Shown here in pieces: positions 34,205-42,598 of a DNA stretch of 64,000 nt. How positions within the stretch are numbered: the first letter of the stretch is position 1; the number at the start of each line of letters is the position of its first letter. The DNA comes from Alcaligenaceae bacterium SAGV5 (GTDB lineage: Bacteria; Pseudomonadota; Gammaproteobacteria; Burkholderiales; Burkholderiaceae_B). Position numbers and translations under genes: made by a program. Where the stretch lies: assembly GCA_009360345.1 (NCBI GenBank), contig SPDP01000002.1, positions 806,001 to 870,000 on the forward strand. Reading direction: 5' to 3'. The notes beneath the pieces were generated by a model. It worked only from the letters and a program-made list of their open reading frames with translations. It was not told where the DNA came from and made no database searches.

Positions 34205-35629
34205 CTACAGCGGCCGGATGCCGATGAAGCGGAGCTGCGACAGCTCCTCTATCGCATAGCGCACGCCTTCCCGGCCAAAACCCGACTGCTTGGCGCCGCC
34301 GAAGGGATACATGTCCAGCCGGAAGCGGCTGGCCTCGTTGATCCACAAAGAACCCACCTCGAAACCGTCGGCGAACAGGAAGGCATTGCCCAGGCTGCGG
34401 GTGAACACCGCGCCCTGCAGGCCGAACGGCGAATCGTTCGCCAGTTGCAGGGCATCCTGCGCATCGGCGGCGCGCTGTACGACCGCCAGGGGACCGAACG
34501 CCTCGTCCGCCCAGATGGGGCTGCCGGCGGGCGCATCGACCAGGATGCCGGGGCTGACCCGGCAGCCGTCCTGCCGCGGCTCCAGGGCATACCGGGCGCC
34601 CTGCTCGACGGACCGGCGCGCCATGGCCATGACGCGGTCCGCCGCCGCGCGCGACACCATGGGGCCGACATCGGTGGCCTGGTCTTCGGCGCTGCCCACG
34701 CGCAAGGCCCGGGCCGCTTCGACGAACAGCGGCAGGAAGGCGTCATACACCGGCGCCTCCACGATCACGCGTTGCGCGGACACGCACTGCTGGCCGCTTG
34801 CCTCGAAGGCTGCGGCGGCGATGCGGCGGGCGGCATCGGCCAGGTCGGCGTCGGCCAGCACGACATTGGCCGCGTTCGAACCCAGCTCCGCCACGAACTT
34901 CTTGGCGCCGGCCGTGCGCGCCAGCGCATCGCCGGCCGCCGTGCCGCCGGTGAACGTAACGACGCGGACCCGCTCGTCCCGCGCCAAGGCCTGCGCCGGG
35001 GAGCGGTCGCCGCACACCACGTTGAACAACCCGGGCGCCAGGCCGGCTTCCACGAACAGCGCGGCGACGGCCAGCGCCGCGCGCGTACCGGCCGGATGCG
35101 GCTTGACCACGACGGCATTGCCCGCCGCCAGGGCCGGCGCCACCTTCTGCACCAACAGGTTGACGGGCGCATTGAACGGGGTGATCGCCGCCACGACTCC
35201 ATACGGCACCCGGCGCACCAGGCCATGCCGCCCCACGCCCGCCGCGACCGCGTCGAGCGGCAGCATCTCGCCGGTCAGGGTCTGGAGCTGCACCGCGCAG
35301 GCGCGAAGGAACTGGGCCCCGCGAACGACCTCGACGCGCGCGACCCGGACGGGCTTGCCGACGTCGCTCACCAAGAGTTCCGCCACCGCCTCCACTCGCG
35401 CTTCCAACAGGTCCGCGGCCCGGTTCAGCAAAGCCGCCCGCTCCACCACCGGCGTCGCGGCATGGCGGCGGAACGCGGCCAGGGCAGAGGCGACGGCCCG
35501 CGCGCATAGCTCGTCCGAAGCCTCGGCCAGGACCAGGCGCCGGTCCGCATGCTGGGGCGATTCCAGCGTGATTGTCGTCCCGGTGGCGGGTACGGACTGG
35601 CCATCGATGAAGCTGTGCAGGATATCCAA
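34205..35629 (-). CDS. NAD(P)-dependent aldehyde dehydrogenase
   Basis: This 474-residue enzyme oxidises an aldehyde to the acid. Landmarks are TPFNAPVNLLVQKVAPALAA, the coenzyme motif FTGGTAAGDAL, the general base glutamate in VAELGSNA, and the catalytic cysteine in ASGQQCVSAQRV. The C-terminal PFGGAKQSGFGREG motif is normal. It is divergent from the TetR gene; between them lie a TTGAC-N6-GTCAA operator and a good promoter reading into this gene. It should therefore be repressed by TetR and made with the cupin and molybdenum-hydroxylase genes. The substrate aldehyde is unknown. Confidence 0.94.
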   Translation of the reverse strand: MDILHSFIDGQSVPATGTTITLESPQHADRRLVLAEASDELCARAVASALAAFRRHAATPVVERAALLNRAADLLEARVEAVAELLVSDVGKPVRVARVEVVRGAQFLRACAVQLQTLTGEMLPLDAVAAGVGRHGLVRRVPYGVVAAITPFNAPVNLLVQKVAPALAAGNAVVVKPHPAGTRAALAVAALFVEAGLAPGLFNVVCGDRSPAQALARDERVRVVTFTGGTAAGDALARTAGAKKFVAELGSNAANVVLADADLADAARRIAAAAFEASGQQCVSAQRVIVEAPVYDAFLPLFVEAARALRVGSAEDQATDVGPMVSRAAADRVMAMARRSVEQGARYALEPRQDGCRVSPGILVDAPAGSPIWADEAFGPLAVVQRAADAQDALQLANDSPFGLQGAVFTRSLGNAFLFADGFEVGSLWINEASRFRLDMYPFGGAKQSGFGREGVRYAIEELSQLRFIGIRPL

Positions 35630-35673
35630 GGCAGGCTCGCTCGCAAGATCAGAAGAAGAGGAAAGTGTTTTCC

Positions 35674-35703
35674 ATTCTAGAGTTTGTTTGACTATTTAGT
35701 CAA
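35674..35703 (-). promoter_or_regulatory. TetR-type operator overlapping the aldehyde dehydrogenase promoter
   Basis: TTGACTATTTAGTCAA occupies 35688-35703. On the minus strand its half TTGACT (35703-35698) is the -35, and TAGAAT (35679-35674) at 18 bases is a good -10. The gene start is 44 bases further on. The site is also 107 bp upstream of the TetR gene and may serve autoregulation. Confidence 0.78.
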
Positions 35704-35810
35704 TTTAAAGAAGAAAAGACGAAAATCCCCCGCCCGCGCGGCGTACCTACTCGCGGGCACGAATCCCGCTGCATGTACACTTGCACGGCACCCCTAGCCT
35801 TTAAGTCCCT

Positions 35811-36497
35811 ATGTCCGCCATGACTCCAAAAAAAGCAGACACCACCGCTCCCGAAACCCCCAGGCGCCGAACCGGCGGCCCGCGGGAAAGCGCCGCCCGC
35901 ACCCGCCTGTCCATCATCGAGGCGTCCATCCAGGAGTTCTCGCAGAAAGGTTTCGAAGGCGCGCGCGTGGACGAGATCGCGCTGCGGGCGGGCGTGAACA
36001 AGAACCTGCTCTACCACCACTTCGGCAACAAGGACGGACTGTTCGTCGCGGTGCTGACCCATACCTACGAAAACATCCGCAGCCGGCAGCAGGACATCCA
36101 GCTGCGCACGGTCGATCCCGAGGCGGCCATGCGCCGCCTGGTCATCTCCACGGGCAAGATCTGGGTCCAGTTCCCCGAGTTCCAGCGCCTGCTGATGAGC
36201 GAGAACCTGGCCGGCGGCAGGCACGTCGCCAGCGACGCGGCCATCTCGGACCTGTACAACCCGCTGCTGGACACGATCGAACAGTTGCTGGCCCGCGGCC
36301 GCGAGGCGGGCGTCTTCCGCGACGACATCGATCCCATCGATCTCTACATCTCGGTGACCTCGCTGACCGCCCACTACGTCAACAACCAGCACACCTTCGA
36401 GGCCATTTTCCGGCAGAAGCTGATGACGCCGCAGCGGGTCCGGCAACGCCTGGAGCACGCGGCGGACATGGTGATCCGGTATCTGAAAAAGGATTGA
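35811..36497 (+). CDS. TetR-family transcriptional regulator, probable regulator of the TTGAC-N6-GTCAA regulon
   Basis: This 228-residue protein starts with a basic, proline-rich tail. A TetR helix-turn-helix follows (residues about 28-75: TRLSIIEASIQEFSQKGFEG, then VDEIALRAGVNKNLLYHHFGNKDGLF). The C-terminal ligand domain is all-helical, as in RutR/CecR-like members. It lies in the middle of the cupin/aldehyde dehydrogenase/molybdenum-hydroxylase block. It is the only TetR gene there, and palindromic 16-bp sites typical of TetR dimers lie at the promoters around it. Start could be the first ATG or the one three codons later. A hairpin follows the stop. Confidence 0.94.
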   Translation: MSAMTPKKADTTAPETPRRRTGGPRESAARTRLSIIEASIQEFSQKGFEGARVDEIALRAGVNKNLLYHHFGNKDGLFVAVLTHTYENIRSRQQDIQLRTVDPEAAMRRLVISTGKIWVQFPEFQRLLMSENLAGGRHVASDAAISDLYNPLLDTIEQLLARGREAGVFRDDIDPIDLYISVTSLTAHYVNNQHTFEAIFRQKLMTPQRVRQRLEHAADMVIRYLKKD

Positions 36498-36505
36498 CCG
36501 GCACT

Positions 36506-36528
36506 GCGCCGGATCGGATTTCCGGCGC
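36506..36528 (+). terminator. Candidate terminator after the TetR gene
   Basis: GCGCCGGA (36506-36513) pairs with TCCGGCGC (36521-36528) over a 7-base loop, followed by TTAAG. It separates the TetR transcript from the promoter of cupin copy 2, which begins only seven bases later. Confidence 0.6.
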
Positions 36529-36534
36529 TTAAGA

Positions 36535-36563
36535 TTGACCATTTAGTCAATTTACTCTATCGT
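36535..36563 (+). promoter_or_regulatory. TetR-type operator overlapping the promoter of cupin gene copy 2
   Basis: TTGACCATTTAGTCAA (36535-36550) is identical to the operator of copy 1. TTGACC acts as -35 and TATCGT (36558-36563) as -10, with a 17-base spacer. Six bases differ from copy 1 between the operator and 36574, but the spacing is unchanged. Confidence 0.75.
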
Positions 36564-36573
36564 GTGGTTGAAC

Positions 36574-37170
36574 GATGGCCGCCGCGCGCCATCGCCCTCC
36601 ATCCCTTCCAGAGGAACCCACGATGGCCATCGCACGCCACCCCAGACCGCCCGAACTCCAGGACGCTTCGCTCGAAGACATCGCCACCCGGTTCGTCGGC
36701 CGATTCCGCGACAAGACCCCCGACTGGGCCGCCTTCGAAGACGCCAGGATCGAAGGATTCAAGCGCGCCCAGCACCGCTTCATCGGCGCCGGCGGCTCCG
36801 GCAAGCACAACGATGCCTCCGCCATCCCCCCGCGCGGCTTCACCCTGAGCATCATGTACGTCGAGCCCGGACAGGGAAACGCCGCCCACACCCACGAAGT
36901 CGAAGAAGTCTTCTTCGTCCTGCAGGGCTTCCTCGACGTCTTCTTCCAGGACGAAGACGGCAACAAGGCCTGGCGACGCCTGGCCCCCTGGGAATGCGCC
37001 GCCTGCCCGCCCGGCGTCATCCACGGCTACGAAAACCGCAGCCTCGAACCCGTCTACTTCCAGGTCATGCTCGGCCGCGCCCAACCTGAACTCATGGGCT
37101 ATGCCAGCGACGACCTCTTCCAGAAACGCGACGGACACCTCACCTCCGTCCCACGCGACTAGACCCACCC
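36574..37170 (+). repeat. Direct repeat of about 597 bp (cupin cassette, copy 2)
   Basis: This block equals 32507-33103 with one silent difference. The two copies are in direct orientation and flank a segment of about 3.5 kb holding a Bug receptor, the aldehyde dehydrogenase and the TetR gene. Recombination between them would delete or amplify that segment. Confidence 0.95.
36623..37162 (+). CDS. Cupin-domain protein, copy 2
   Basis: The 179-residue product is identical in sequence to copy 1 at 32556. Both cupin metal motifs are intact (HTH and Glu in motif 1, His in PPGVIHGYEN). It has the same operator-promoter but a different downstream gene, the CoxG-like gene 25 bases on. Near-perfect nucleotide identity, including silent positions, indicates a recent duplication or gene conversion. 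Each copy therefore puts a cupin first in a separate TetR-controlled operon, one with a Bug receptor and one with CoxG. Function unknown. Confidence 0.88.
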   Translation: MAIARHPRPPELQDASLEDIATRFVGRFRDKTPDWAAFEDARIEGFKRAQHRFIGAGGSGKHNDASAIPPRGFTLSIMYVEPGQGNAAHTHEVEEVFFVLQGFLDVFFQDEDGNKAWRRLAPWECAACPPGVIHGYENRSLEPVYFQVMLGRAQPELMGYASDDLFQKRDGHLTSVPRD

Positions 37171-37187
37171 TCCAAGGAGAACGAGCG

Positions 37188-37730
37188 ATGCAATTGGTTG
37201 GTGAACAACGGATACCCGCGGACCAGCGAACGACGTGGGAAGCGCTGAACGATCCCGAGGTGCTGCGGCAATGCATCCCAGGCTGCGATGCCCTCACGGA
37301 AGACGGCGAGCATGCCTACCGGGTCGACATGAGTGTGCGCATCGGCCCCATCAGCGCGAAATTCAAGGGCCGGTTGCGGCTGCTGGACATCCAGGCCCCG
37401 ACGTCCTACAGCCTGGAGTTCGAAGGCCAGGGCGGCGCCGCCGGATTCGGCAAGGGCACGGCCGCCGTCCGGCTCGAACCCGAGGCCGATGCCACGCGGT
37501 TGGCCTATACCGTCGATGCCTCGATCGGCGGCAAGCTGGCGCAGGTCGGCGCCAGGCTGATCGAAGCCGCCGCGCGCAAACTGTCGGACGATTTCTTCGG
37601 CAAGTTCAACGCGCTCATGCAACCGGGCACCGGCGACGCGCCGGCCGACGCCACGGCGGCGGCCGACTCCTCCGGGAATGCCCTTCCCCGCTGGAAGCGG
37701 CTATTCAGAAAAGAAGGCGCGCCGTCGTAG
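37188..37730 (+). CDS. CoxG-like SRPBCC-domain protein (molybdenum-hydroxylase accessory)
   Basis: This 180-residue protein begins with the CoxG pattern MQLVGEQRIPADQRTTWEAL, then PEVLRQCIPGCDAL and the GGKLAQVGARLIEAAARKLSDDFF segment. CoxG proteins belong to the SRPBCC superfamily and accompany aerobic CO dehydrogenase-type molybdenum hydroxylases, often tethering them to the membrane. A C-terminal alanine-rich linker ends in a basic tail (PRWKRLFRKEG). It follows cupin copy 2. The hydroxylase genes are 1.1 kb away on the other strand, so the two are linked by the shared operator rather than by one transcript. Confidence 0.87.
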   Translation: MQLVGEQRIPADQRTTWEALNDPEVLRQCIPGCDALTEDGEHAYRVDMSVRIGPISAKFKGRLRLLDIQAPTSYSLEFEGQGGAAGFGKGTAAVRLEPEADATRLAYTVDASIGGKLAQVGARLIEAAARKLSDDFFGKFNALMQPGTGDAPADATAAADSSGNALPRWKRLFRKEGAPS

Positions 37731-37781
37731 ATGGCGCGAAAGGCCCCGGGGCGCGGACTCGCCGCCCCGGGGTGACGCGGA

Positions 37782-38777
37782 TCACTCCGCCTTGATGCCG
37801 GCCGTCCTGGCCGCCGCGCCGTAACTTTCCACATCCCGCTTGATCAGCGCGGCCGACTGCGCCGAATCCAGGAAGAACACGTCCAGGCCCGCGCCCGACA
37901 ACTTGTTGCGGGTTTCCGGCGATTCCAGCACCTGTTTGACGTCGCTCTCGATCTTGGCCACGACCTCCTTGGGCGTCCCCGCCGGCGCGGCCAGGCCATA
38001 GTAGTTTTCCACCGCGAAATTCTTCAGGGCGGGAATACCGGACTCCGCCACGGTCGGGATGTCCTTGGCCGACTCCGAGCGCTTCGCCGAGGTGACCGCG
38101 ATGGGCACCAGCTTGCCGCTCTTGATGAAAGGCAGGACCGTGGGCATGGTCGCCACGACGGTGTCGACGTGCCCCGCCACCGCGTCCACCACGGCCGGGC
38201 TGCAACCCCGGTGCGGCACGTGCACGGCCTTGGTATGGGTCTCGACCTTGATCAGCTCCATCGCGAAATGGTGGGCCGTTGCCGCGCCGCAGGTCAGGTA
38301 GTTCATCTCGCCCTGTTCCCGCTCCATCTTCGCCAGCAGCTCCGGCATGGTCTTGATCTTGGCCTTGGGATTGACCGCGATCACGATGGCAGACGACGTC
38401 ATCATGCCCGCGAAGGCGAAGTCCTTGGTGACGTCGAACTCGGTCTCGGTGTAGAGCACCCGGTTGATCGCGTGCGTATTGCTGACCAGCAGCAGGGTGT
38501 GGCCGTCCGGCGTCGAGCGGTAGACGTTCAGCGCGCCGATGTTGCCGCCCGCGCCGATCACGTTCTCGACCACCACGGCGTGGGGCTTCCATTTTTCCGC
38601 CAATTTCTCGGCCATGATGCGCGCCGTCTGGTCGGCGGCGCCCCCCGGCGTGAAGCCGACCACGATGCGCACCGCCTTGGTCGGAAACCGCACTTCGGCA
38701 TGGCCCTGCTGCGAAGCCGCCATGAATAGCGCCGCGACGACGCCTGCGCATGCGCGCACCTTGTTCAAGCTGGACAT
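37782..38777 (-). CDS. Bug-family (TctC-like) periplasmic solute receptor
   Basis: This 331-residue protein has a signal peptide ending near SQQGHA-EVRFP and the segment FPTKAVRIVVGFTPGGAAD. It is 79 bases after the molybdenum-hydroxylase large-subunit gene on the same strand and is probably the last gene of that operon. It is convergent with the CoxG-like gene. Its ligand may be the substrate of the hydroxylase; that is inference from position. Confidence 0.93.
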   Translation of the reverse strand: MSSLNKVRACAGVVAALFMAASQQGHAEVRFPTKAVRIVVGFTPGGAADQTARIMAEKLAEKWKPHAVVVENVIGAGGNIGALNVYRSTPDGHTLLLVSNTHAINRVLYTETEFDVTKDFAFAGMMTSSAIVIAVNPKAKIKTMPELLAKMEREQGEMNYLTCGAATAHHFAMELIKVETHTKAVHVPHRGCSPAVVDAVAGHVDTVVATMPTVLPFIKSGKLVPIAVTSAKRSESAKDIPTVAESGIPALKNFAVENYYGLAAPAGTPKEVVAKIESDVKQVLESPETRNKLSGAGLDVFFLDSAQSAALIKRDVESYGAAARTAGIKAE

Positions 38778-38856
38778 TGTTCAACCCCTTCCCAGGAAGT
38801 AAGAACTGCTTGGATCGATGAATGCGCCGGCGGAATGCCGGCGGTGTGGCAAGGCG

Positions 38857-41214
38857 TCAGCCCGCCGCCTGCTCGTGCGCGGCGATCTGCCGGACGAGTT
38901 CGACCGGCTCCACGGGCACCCGTGATACCCGGATCCTGAAATCCGCCAACGCGTCATCGATGGCCGAGGCGATGGCCGAGGTGACGGGAATCGTCCCGGC
39001 CTCGCCCACGCCCTTCACGCCCAGCGGATTGCTGGGCGCCGGAGACTCGGTGAACGAGATCTCCAGGGGCGGCACTTCGGTGGCGGTCGTCAGCAGGTAG
39101 TCCGCGAAAGTCGTGCTGATGGGCTGGGCCTGGTCGTCGTAGCGCATGCACTCGAACAAGGCGTTGCCGATGCCGTGCACGATGCCGCCGTGGATCTGCC
39201 CCTCGGCGGTCATGGGATTGATCAGCGTGCCGCTGTCGTGGGTCGCGACATAGCGCAGGATGCGCACCTCGCCGGTCACGATGTCCACCTCGACCTCGCA
39301 GGCGTGGAAGCCGTGCGCGTAGGCCATGTCGGTGGGCTCCCAATGGATGGTGGCTTCCAGGCCCGCGCCCACCCCGGGCGGCAGGTCATAGCCGGGTATG
39401 CCTCGCAACAGCCGCGCGATCTCGCTGTAGGTCACCGAACGGCCGCCCTCCCCGGTCTCGCGGACCGAACCGTCGCGCAGGCAGACTTCCGATTCGTCCA
39501 CCTTCAGCATGGTGGCGCCGACCTTGCGCAGCTTGGCCGCCACCGCCACGGCGGCATAGTGCACGGACGAACCGGCCGTCACGGTCTGCCGGCTGGCGAA
39601 GCCACCCACGCCCATCGACGTGTGGGCGGTATCGCCGGAAATCACCTGCACCGACTCGACCGGCACGCACAACTGTTCGGCGGCGATCTGGGCCATGGCG
39701 GTGTTCAGGCCCTGGCCCATCGCCATGGCGCCGGTGGCCACGGTAACGTGTCCATTCGACGACACGCGGACGCTACCGGACTCGAACGGCCCGCGCCCCG
39801 TCCCCTTGACGGCATGGGCGAAGCCCAGGCCGATGTAGCGCCCTTCGCGCCGCGCCGCCTGGCGCCGTGCCTCGAAGCCGGCATAGCCGATCTGCTCCAG
39901 CACGCGGCGCTGGGCATCCAGGTAGTCGCCGCTGTCGAGCACGATGGGCCGGCCCGAGCGCGCGGTCAGCGGTTTGACGTAGGGCATCTTCTCGGGCAAC
40001 ACCAGGTTGCGCGCGCGCACCGTGGCGCGGTCCTCGCCCAGCTCGAAGGCGATCCGGTCGAGCAGCCGCTCCATGACGAAGGTCCCCTGCGGATACCCTG
40101 CCCCGCGGACGGGGATCACGTAGATCTTGTTGGTCTGCACCACCGTGACCCGCATCTCGTACGCCGGGATGGCATAGGGACCGGTCACCGCCGTGCTGGA
40201 GTTGTAGGCGCAGTTGACGCCCTGGGGCGTATAGGCACCCTGGTCGTGCAGCATGGTCCCGCGTATGCCCCGGACCACGCCCTGGCCGTCACAGGCCACC
40301 TCGACCTCCCAGAGCTGGTCGCGCTCCTGGATGGCGCCCAGGAAGTGTTCCATGCGGTCCTCGATCCACTTGACGGCGCGCTTGTGGTGCCAGGCGACGG
40401 CGGCCACCGCCAGTTCCTCGGGATAGACCACGAACTTGCAGCCGAACCCGCCGCCGACGTCGGGCGCCACGACCCGGACCAGCGAATCGGGCAGCCCCAG
40501 CGCCTTGGCGACGGTGAAGGCCAGCTCGTGCGGCATCTGGGTCGAAGCCCAGATCATCAACGCCCCCTGGTGCTTGTCGTACTGCGCCACCATGCCCCGG
40601 CACTCCATGGGATGGGCGCCGCCGCGATGCTGCGAAATGGTCTCGCGGAAAACGTGCGGCGCATCCCGGAACGCCCCATCGCATTCGCCGTAGCCGACGC
40701 TGAATTCCCGCAGCACGTTGCTGGGCGCCTCCCGCCGCACCTTGGGCGCGCCGGGCTCCAGCGCGGCGTGCACGTCGGAGACGGCCGCCAGCGGCTCGTA
40801 GTCCACCATCACCAGCGCCGCGCCATCCTCCGCGATGTAGCGGGAAGTCGCCAGCACCATGGCCACCGCCTCGCCCACGAAGCACACTTCCTCGGGACAC
40901 AGCACATAGGGCGTGATGCCGGAAGGCAGGTCGCTGGTCGGCCAGCCGAGCGGCATGCGGATGGCCTCGACATAGGTCGCCATCTCGCGCGCGTCGATGA
41001 CCGCGACCACGCCCGGGACCTCCAGCGCGGCCGAACCGTCCACGTTCCGGATCAGCGCATGGGCGTGGGGACTGCGGACGAAGGCGACGTGCAGGGCATC
41101 GGGCAGGTCGATGTCGGCCACGTAGCGGCCCTCCCCCGTCAGCAGGCGGACGTCCTCGGCACGCAACGCGCGCTTGCCGATATGAGAGGCCGGAACCCGG
41201 TCACGCGCGTTCAT
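38857..41214 (-). CDS. Molybdenum hydroxylase, large molybdopterin-binding subunit (xanthine dehydrogenase family)
   Basis: This 785-residue catalytic subunit binds molybdopterin cytosine dinucleotide in family members. Landmarks are GKRALRAEDVRLLTGEGRYV, the DVGGGFGCKF loop, PVRGAGYPQGTFVMERLLD, the GMGQGLNTAMAQIAAEQL-like GQG motif, and the catalytic glutamate in LGVKGVGEAG. The AYxCSFR active-site loop of true CO dehydrogenase is absent, so it is more likely a hydroxylase of an N-heterocycle, aldehyde or similar compound. Its ATG overlaps the end of the iron-sulfur subunit gene by 14 bases. It belongs to the operon starting at 43591. Confidence 0.93.
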   Translation of the reverse strand: MNARDRVPASHIGKRALRAEDVRLLTGEGRYVADIDLPDALHVAFVRSPHAHALIRNVDGSAALEVPGVVAVIDAREMATYVEAIRMPLGWPTSDLPSGITPYVLCPEEVCFVGEAVAMVLATSRYIAEDGAALVMVDYEPLAAVSDVHAALEPGAPKVRREAPSNVLREFSVGYGECDGAFRDAPHVFRETISQHRGGAHPMECRGMVAQYDKHQGALMIWASTQMPHELAFTVAKALGLPDSLVRVVAPDVGGGFGCKFVVYPEELAVAAVAWHHKRAVKWIEDRMEHFLGAIQERDQLWEVEVACDGQGVVRGIRGTMLHDQGAYTPQGVNCAYNSSTAVTGPYAIPAYEMRVTVVQTNKIYVIPVRGAGYPQGTFVMERLLDRIAFELGEDRATVRARNLVLPEKMPYVKPLTARSGRPIVLDSGDYLDAQRRVLEQIGYAGFEARRQAARREGRYIGLGFAHAVKGTGRGPFESGSVRVSSNGHVTVATGAMAMGQGLNTAMAQIAAEQLCVPVESVQVISGDTAHTSMGVGGFASRQTVTAGSSVHYAAVAVAAKLRKVGATMLKVDESEVCLRDGSVRETGEGGRSVTYSEIARLLRGIPGYDLPPGVGAGLEATIHWEPTDMAYAHGFHACEVEVDIVTGEVRILRYVATHDSGTLINPMTAEGQIHGGIVHGIGNALFECMRYDDQAQPISTTFADYLLTTATEVPPLEISFTESPAPSNPLGVKGVGEAGTIPVTSAIASAIDDALADFRIRVSRVPVEPVELVRQIAAHEQAAG

Positions 41215-41707
41215 GGACAGTCCTCCTGCTTTCCAGGGTACGCATGGCGGCGGCCACGATGTTCTGGTATCCGGTGCAGCGGCAAATGTGCCCGGACAAG
41301 GCCAGCCGGACGTCTTCCTCGGTCGCCTCGGGCATGTCGCGCAGCAGCTCGGTCAAGGTCATCAGGATGCCCGGGGTACAGAAGCCGCACTGCAATCCGT
41401 GCAGTTCCCGGAACGCCTGCTGCAAATCGTTGAGTTCGCCGTTGCAGGCCAGCGACTCGACCGTGTGGATCTCATACCGCTGCGCCTGCGCCGCCAGCAT
41501 CAGGCAACTGCGCGCGGTGGCTCCGTCCACGTGCACCGTGCAGGCGCCGCAGACGCCATGTTCACAGCCCAGGTGGGTGCCGGTCAGGCCCAGGTCGTTG
41601 CGCAGGCAATCGCCCAGCGTCGTTCGCGGCTCGACGCTGACCGTATGCTGGGCGCCGTTGACGCACAGGGATATCCGCGCCAGCTCGCCGACTTCGAGTT
41701 TTTTCAT
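41201..41707 (-). CDS. Molybdenum hydroxylase, [2Fe-2S] small subunit
   Basis: This 168-residue protein carries two [2Fe-2S] clusters. The N-terminal plant-type cluster is at CEHGVCGACTVHVDGATARSC and the second at CGFCTPG plus CRCTGYQNI. It transfers electrons from the molybdenum subunit to the FAD subunit. The ATG at 41707 gives the usual length; a longer frame upstream is the shadow of the FAD subunit gene. It lies between the FAD and large subunits, the order coxM-S-L. Confidence 0.95.
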   Translation of the reverse strand: MKKLEVGELARISLCVNGAQHTVSVEPRTTLGDCLRNDLGLTGTHLGCEHGVCGACTVHVDGATARSCLMLAAQAQRYEIHTVESLACNGELNDLQQAFRELHGLQCGFCTPGILMTLTELLRDMPEATEEDVRLALSGHICRCTGYQNIVAAAMRTLESRRTVHERA

Positions 41708-41718
41708 GGTGGAGGTTC

Positions 41719-42588
41719 CTAGGATAGGACGGCGGCGCGTTCCAGCGCCTTGGCCAGTGCTCGCTCGAGCAGGCGCTGGGCCAGCCGTTGGCGGTACCAC
41801 GCGGGATAGGCCGGATCGCTGACCGCTTCGCACTGGGCAGCCTGCGCGCACGCTTCGCGCACCACCGCTCCGGTAGGAAGACGCCCCTGGAGCACGCGTT
41901 CGGCCGCCTCGACGCGGAACGGCACGGACGCGACGCCCCCGAGGGTCAGTGAACAGCGCTCGACCGCGCCGTTCGCATCCAGCAGGACCAGCACGGCGGC
42001 CGACACGATGGCGAAGTCGCCATGCCTGCGGCCGTACTCCACGAACGCGTGGCCGGCGCGCGCGGGCCAGGGCGTGAAGCGGACGGCAACCAGCAGCTCG
42101 TCGGGCTCCAGGCACGAGGTCATCAGGTCCACGGCGAACTCCCTCATGGACACCATCCGCTCGCCGCGCACGCTGCGCAGGGACAGCCGCGCGTCCATGG
42201 CGATCGCGATCGTCGGCTGCTCCGCGGAAGGATCCAGGTGGCAGACGCTGCCGCCCAGGGTGCCGCGATTGCGCGTCTGCCTGTGCCCGACGTTCAGGAT
42301 GGCTTCCTTGAGCAGGGGCAGGCGTTCGGCCACCAGGGAAGAGAACTCGATGTCCCGCTGGCGGGTCATCGCGCCGATGACGACGTCGCCCCCGTCCTCG
42401 CGCAGGCCCGCCAGTTCGGCGATACCGTTGAGGTCGATGACGTCGTCCGGAAAGGCGAGCCGCAGGTTGAGCATGGGCATCAGGGACTGGCCGCCCGCGA
42501 TCACGCGGGCATTGTCGCGGCTGGCGAGCAGTTCCAGCGCCTCGGGCAGCGACTCGGGCAAATGCAGGGAGAACGGAGACGGTTTCAT
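41719..42588 (-). CDS. Molybdenum hydroxylase, FAD-binding medium subunit
   Basis: This 289-residue protein has the CoxM-type FAD motifs ARVIAGGQSLMPMLNLR and RNRGTLGGSVCHLDPSAEQP. It passes electrons from the [2Fe-2S] subunit to the final acceptor. It starts ten bases after the 4,5-dihydroxyphthalate-decarboxylase-like gene and ends 11 bases before the small-subunit gene, so the four genes are one operon. Confidence 0.94.
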   Translation of the reverse strand: MKPSPFSLHLPESLPEALELLASRDNARVIAGGQSLMPMLNLRLAFPDDVIDLNGIAELAGLREDGGDVVIGAMTRQRDIEFSSLVAERLPLLKEAILNVGHRQTRNRGTLGGSVCHLDPSAEQPTIAIAMDARLSLRSVRGERMVSMREFAVDLMTSCLEPDELLVAVRFTPWPARAGHAFVEYGRRHGDFAIVSAAVLVLLDANGAVERCSLTLGGVASVPFRVEAAERVLQGRLPTGAVVREACAQAAQCEAVSDPAYPAWYRQRLAQRLLERALAKALERAAVLS

Positions 42589-42598
42589 GGGCCCCGCC

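Noticed and set aside
32507..37170. Composite transposon flanked by the cupin repeats
   Set aside because: No transposase, terminal inverted repeats or target duplication; the repeats are genes with their promoters.
39175..41433. 752-codon plus-strand frame opposite the molybdenum-hydroxylase large subunit
   Set aside because: Histidine/arginine-rich shadow frame; the opposite strand holds clear xanthine dehydrogenase motifs.
38857..42588. Calling the three-subunit enzyme aerobic CO dehydrogenase
   Set aside because: The AYxCSFR active-site loop is absent and PVRGAGYPQ is present, so only the general molybdenum-hydroxylase family is supported.
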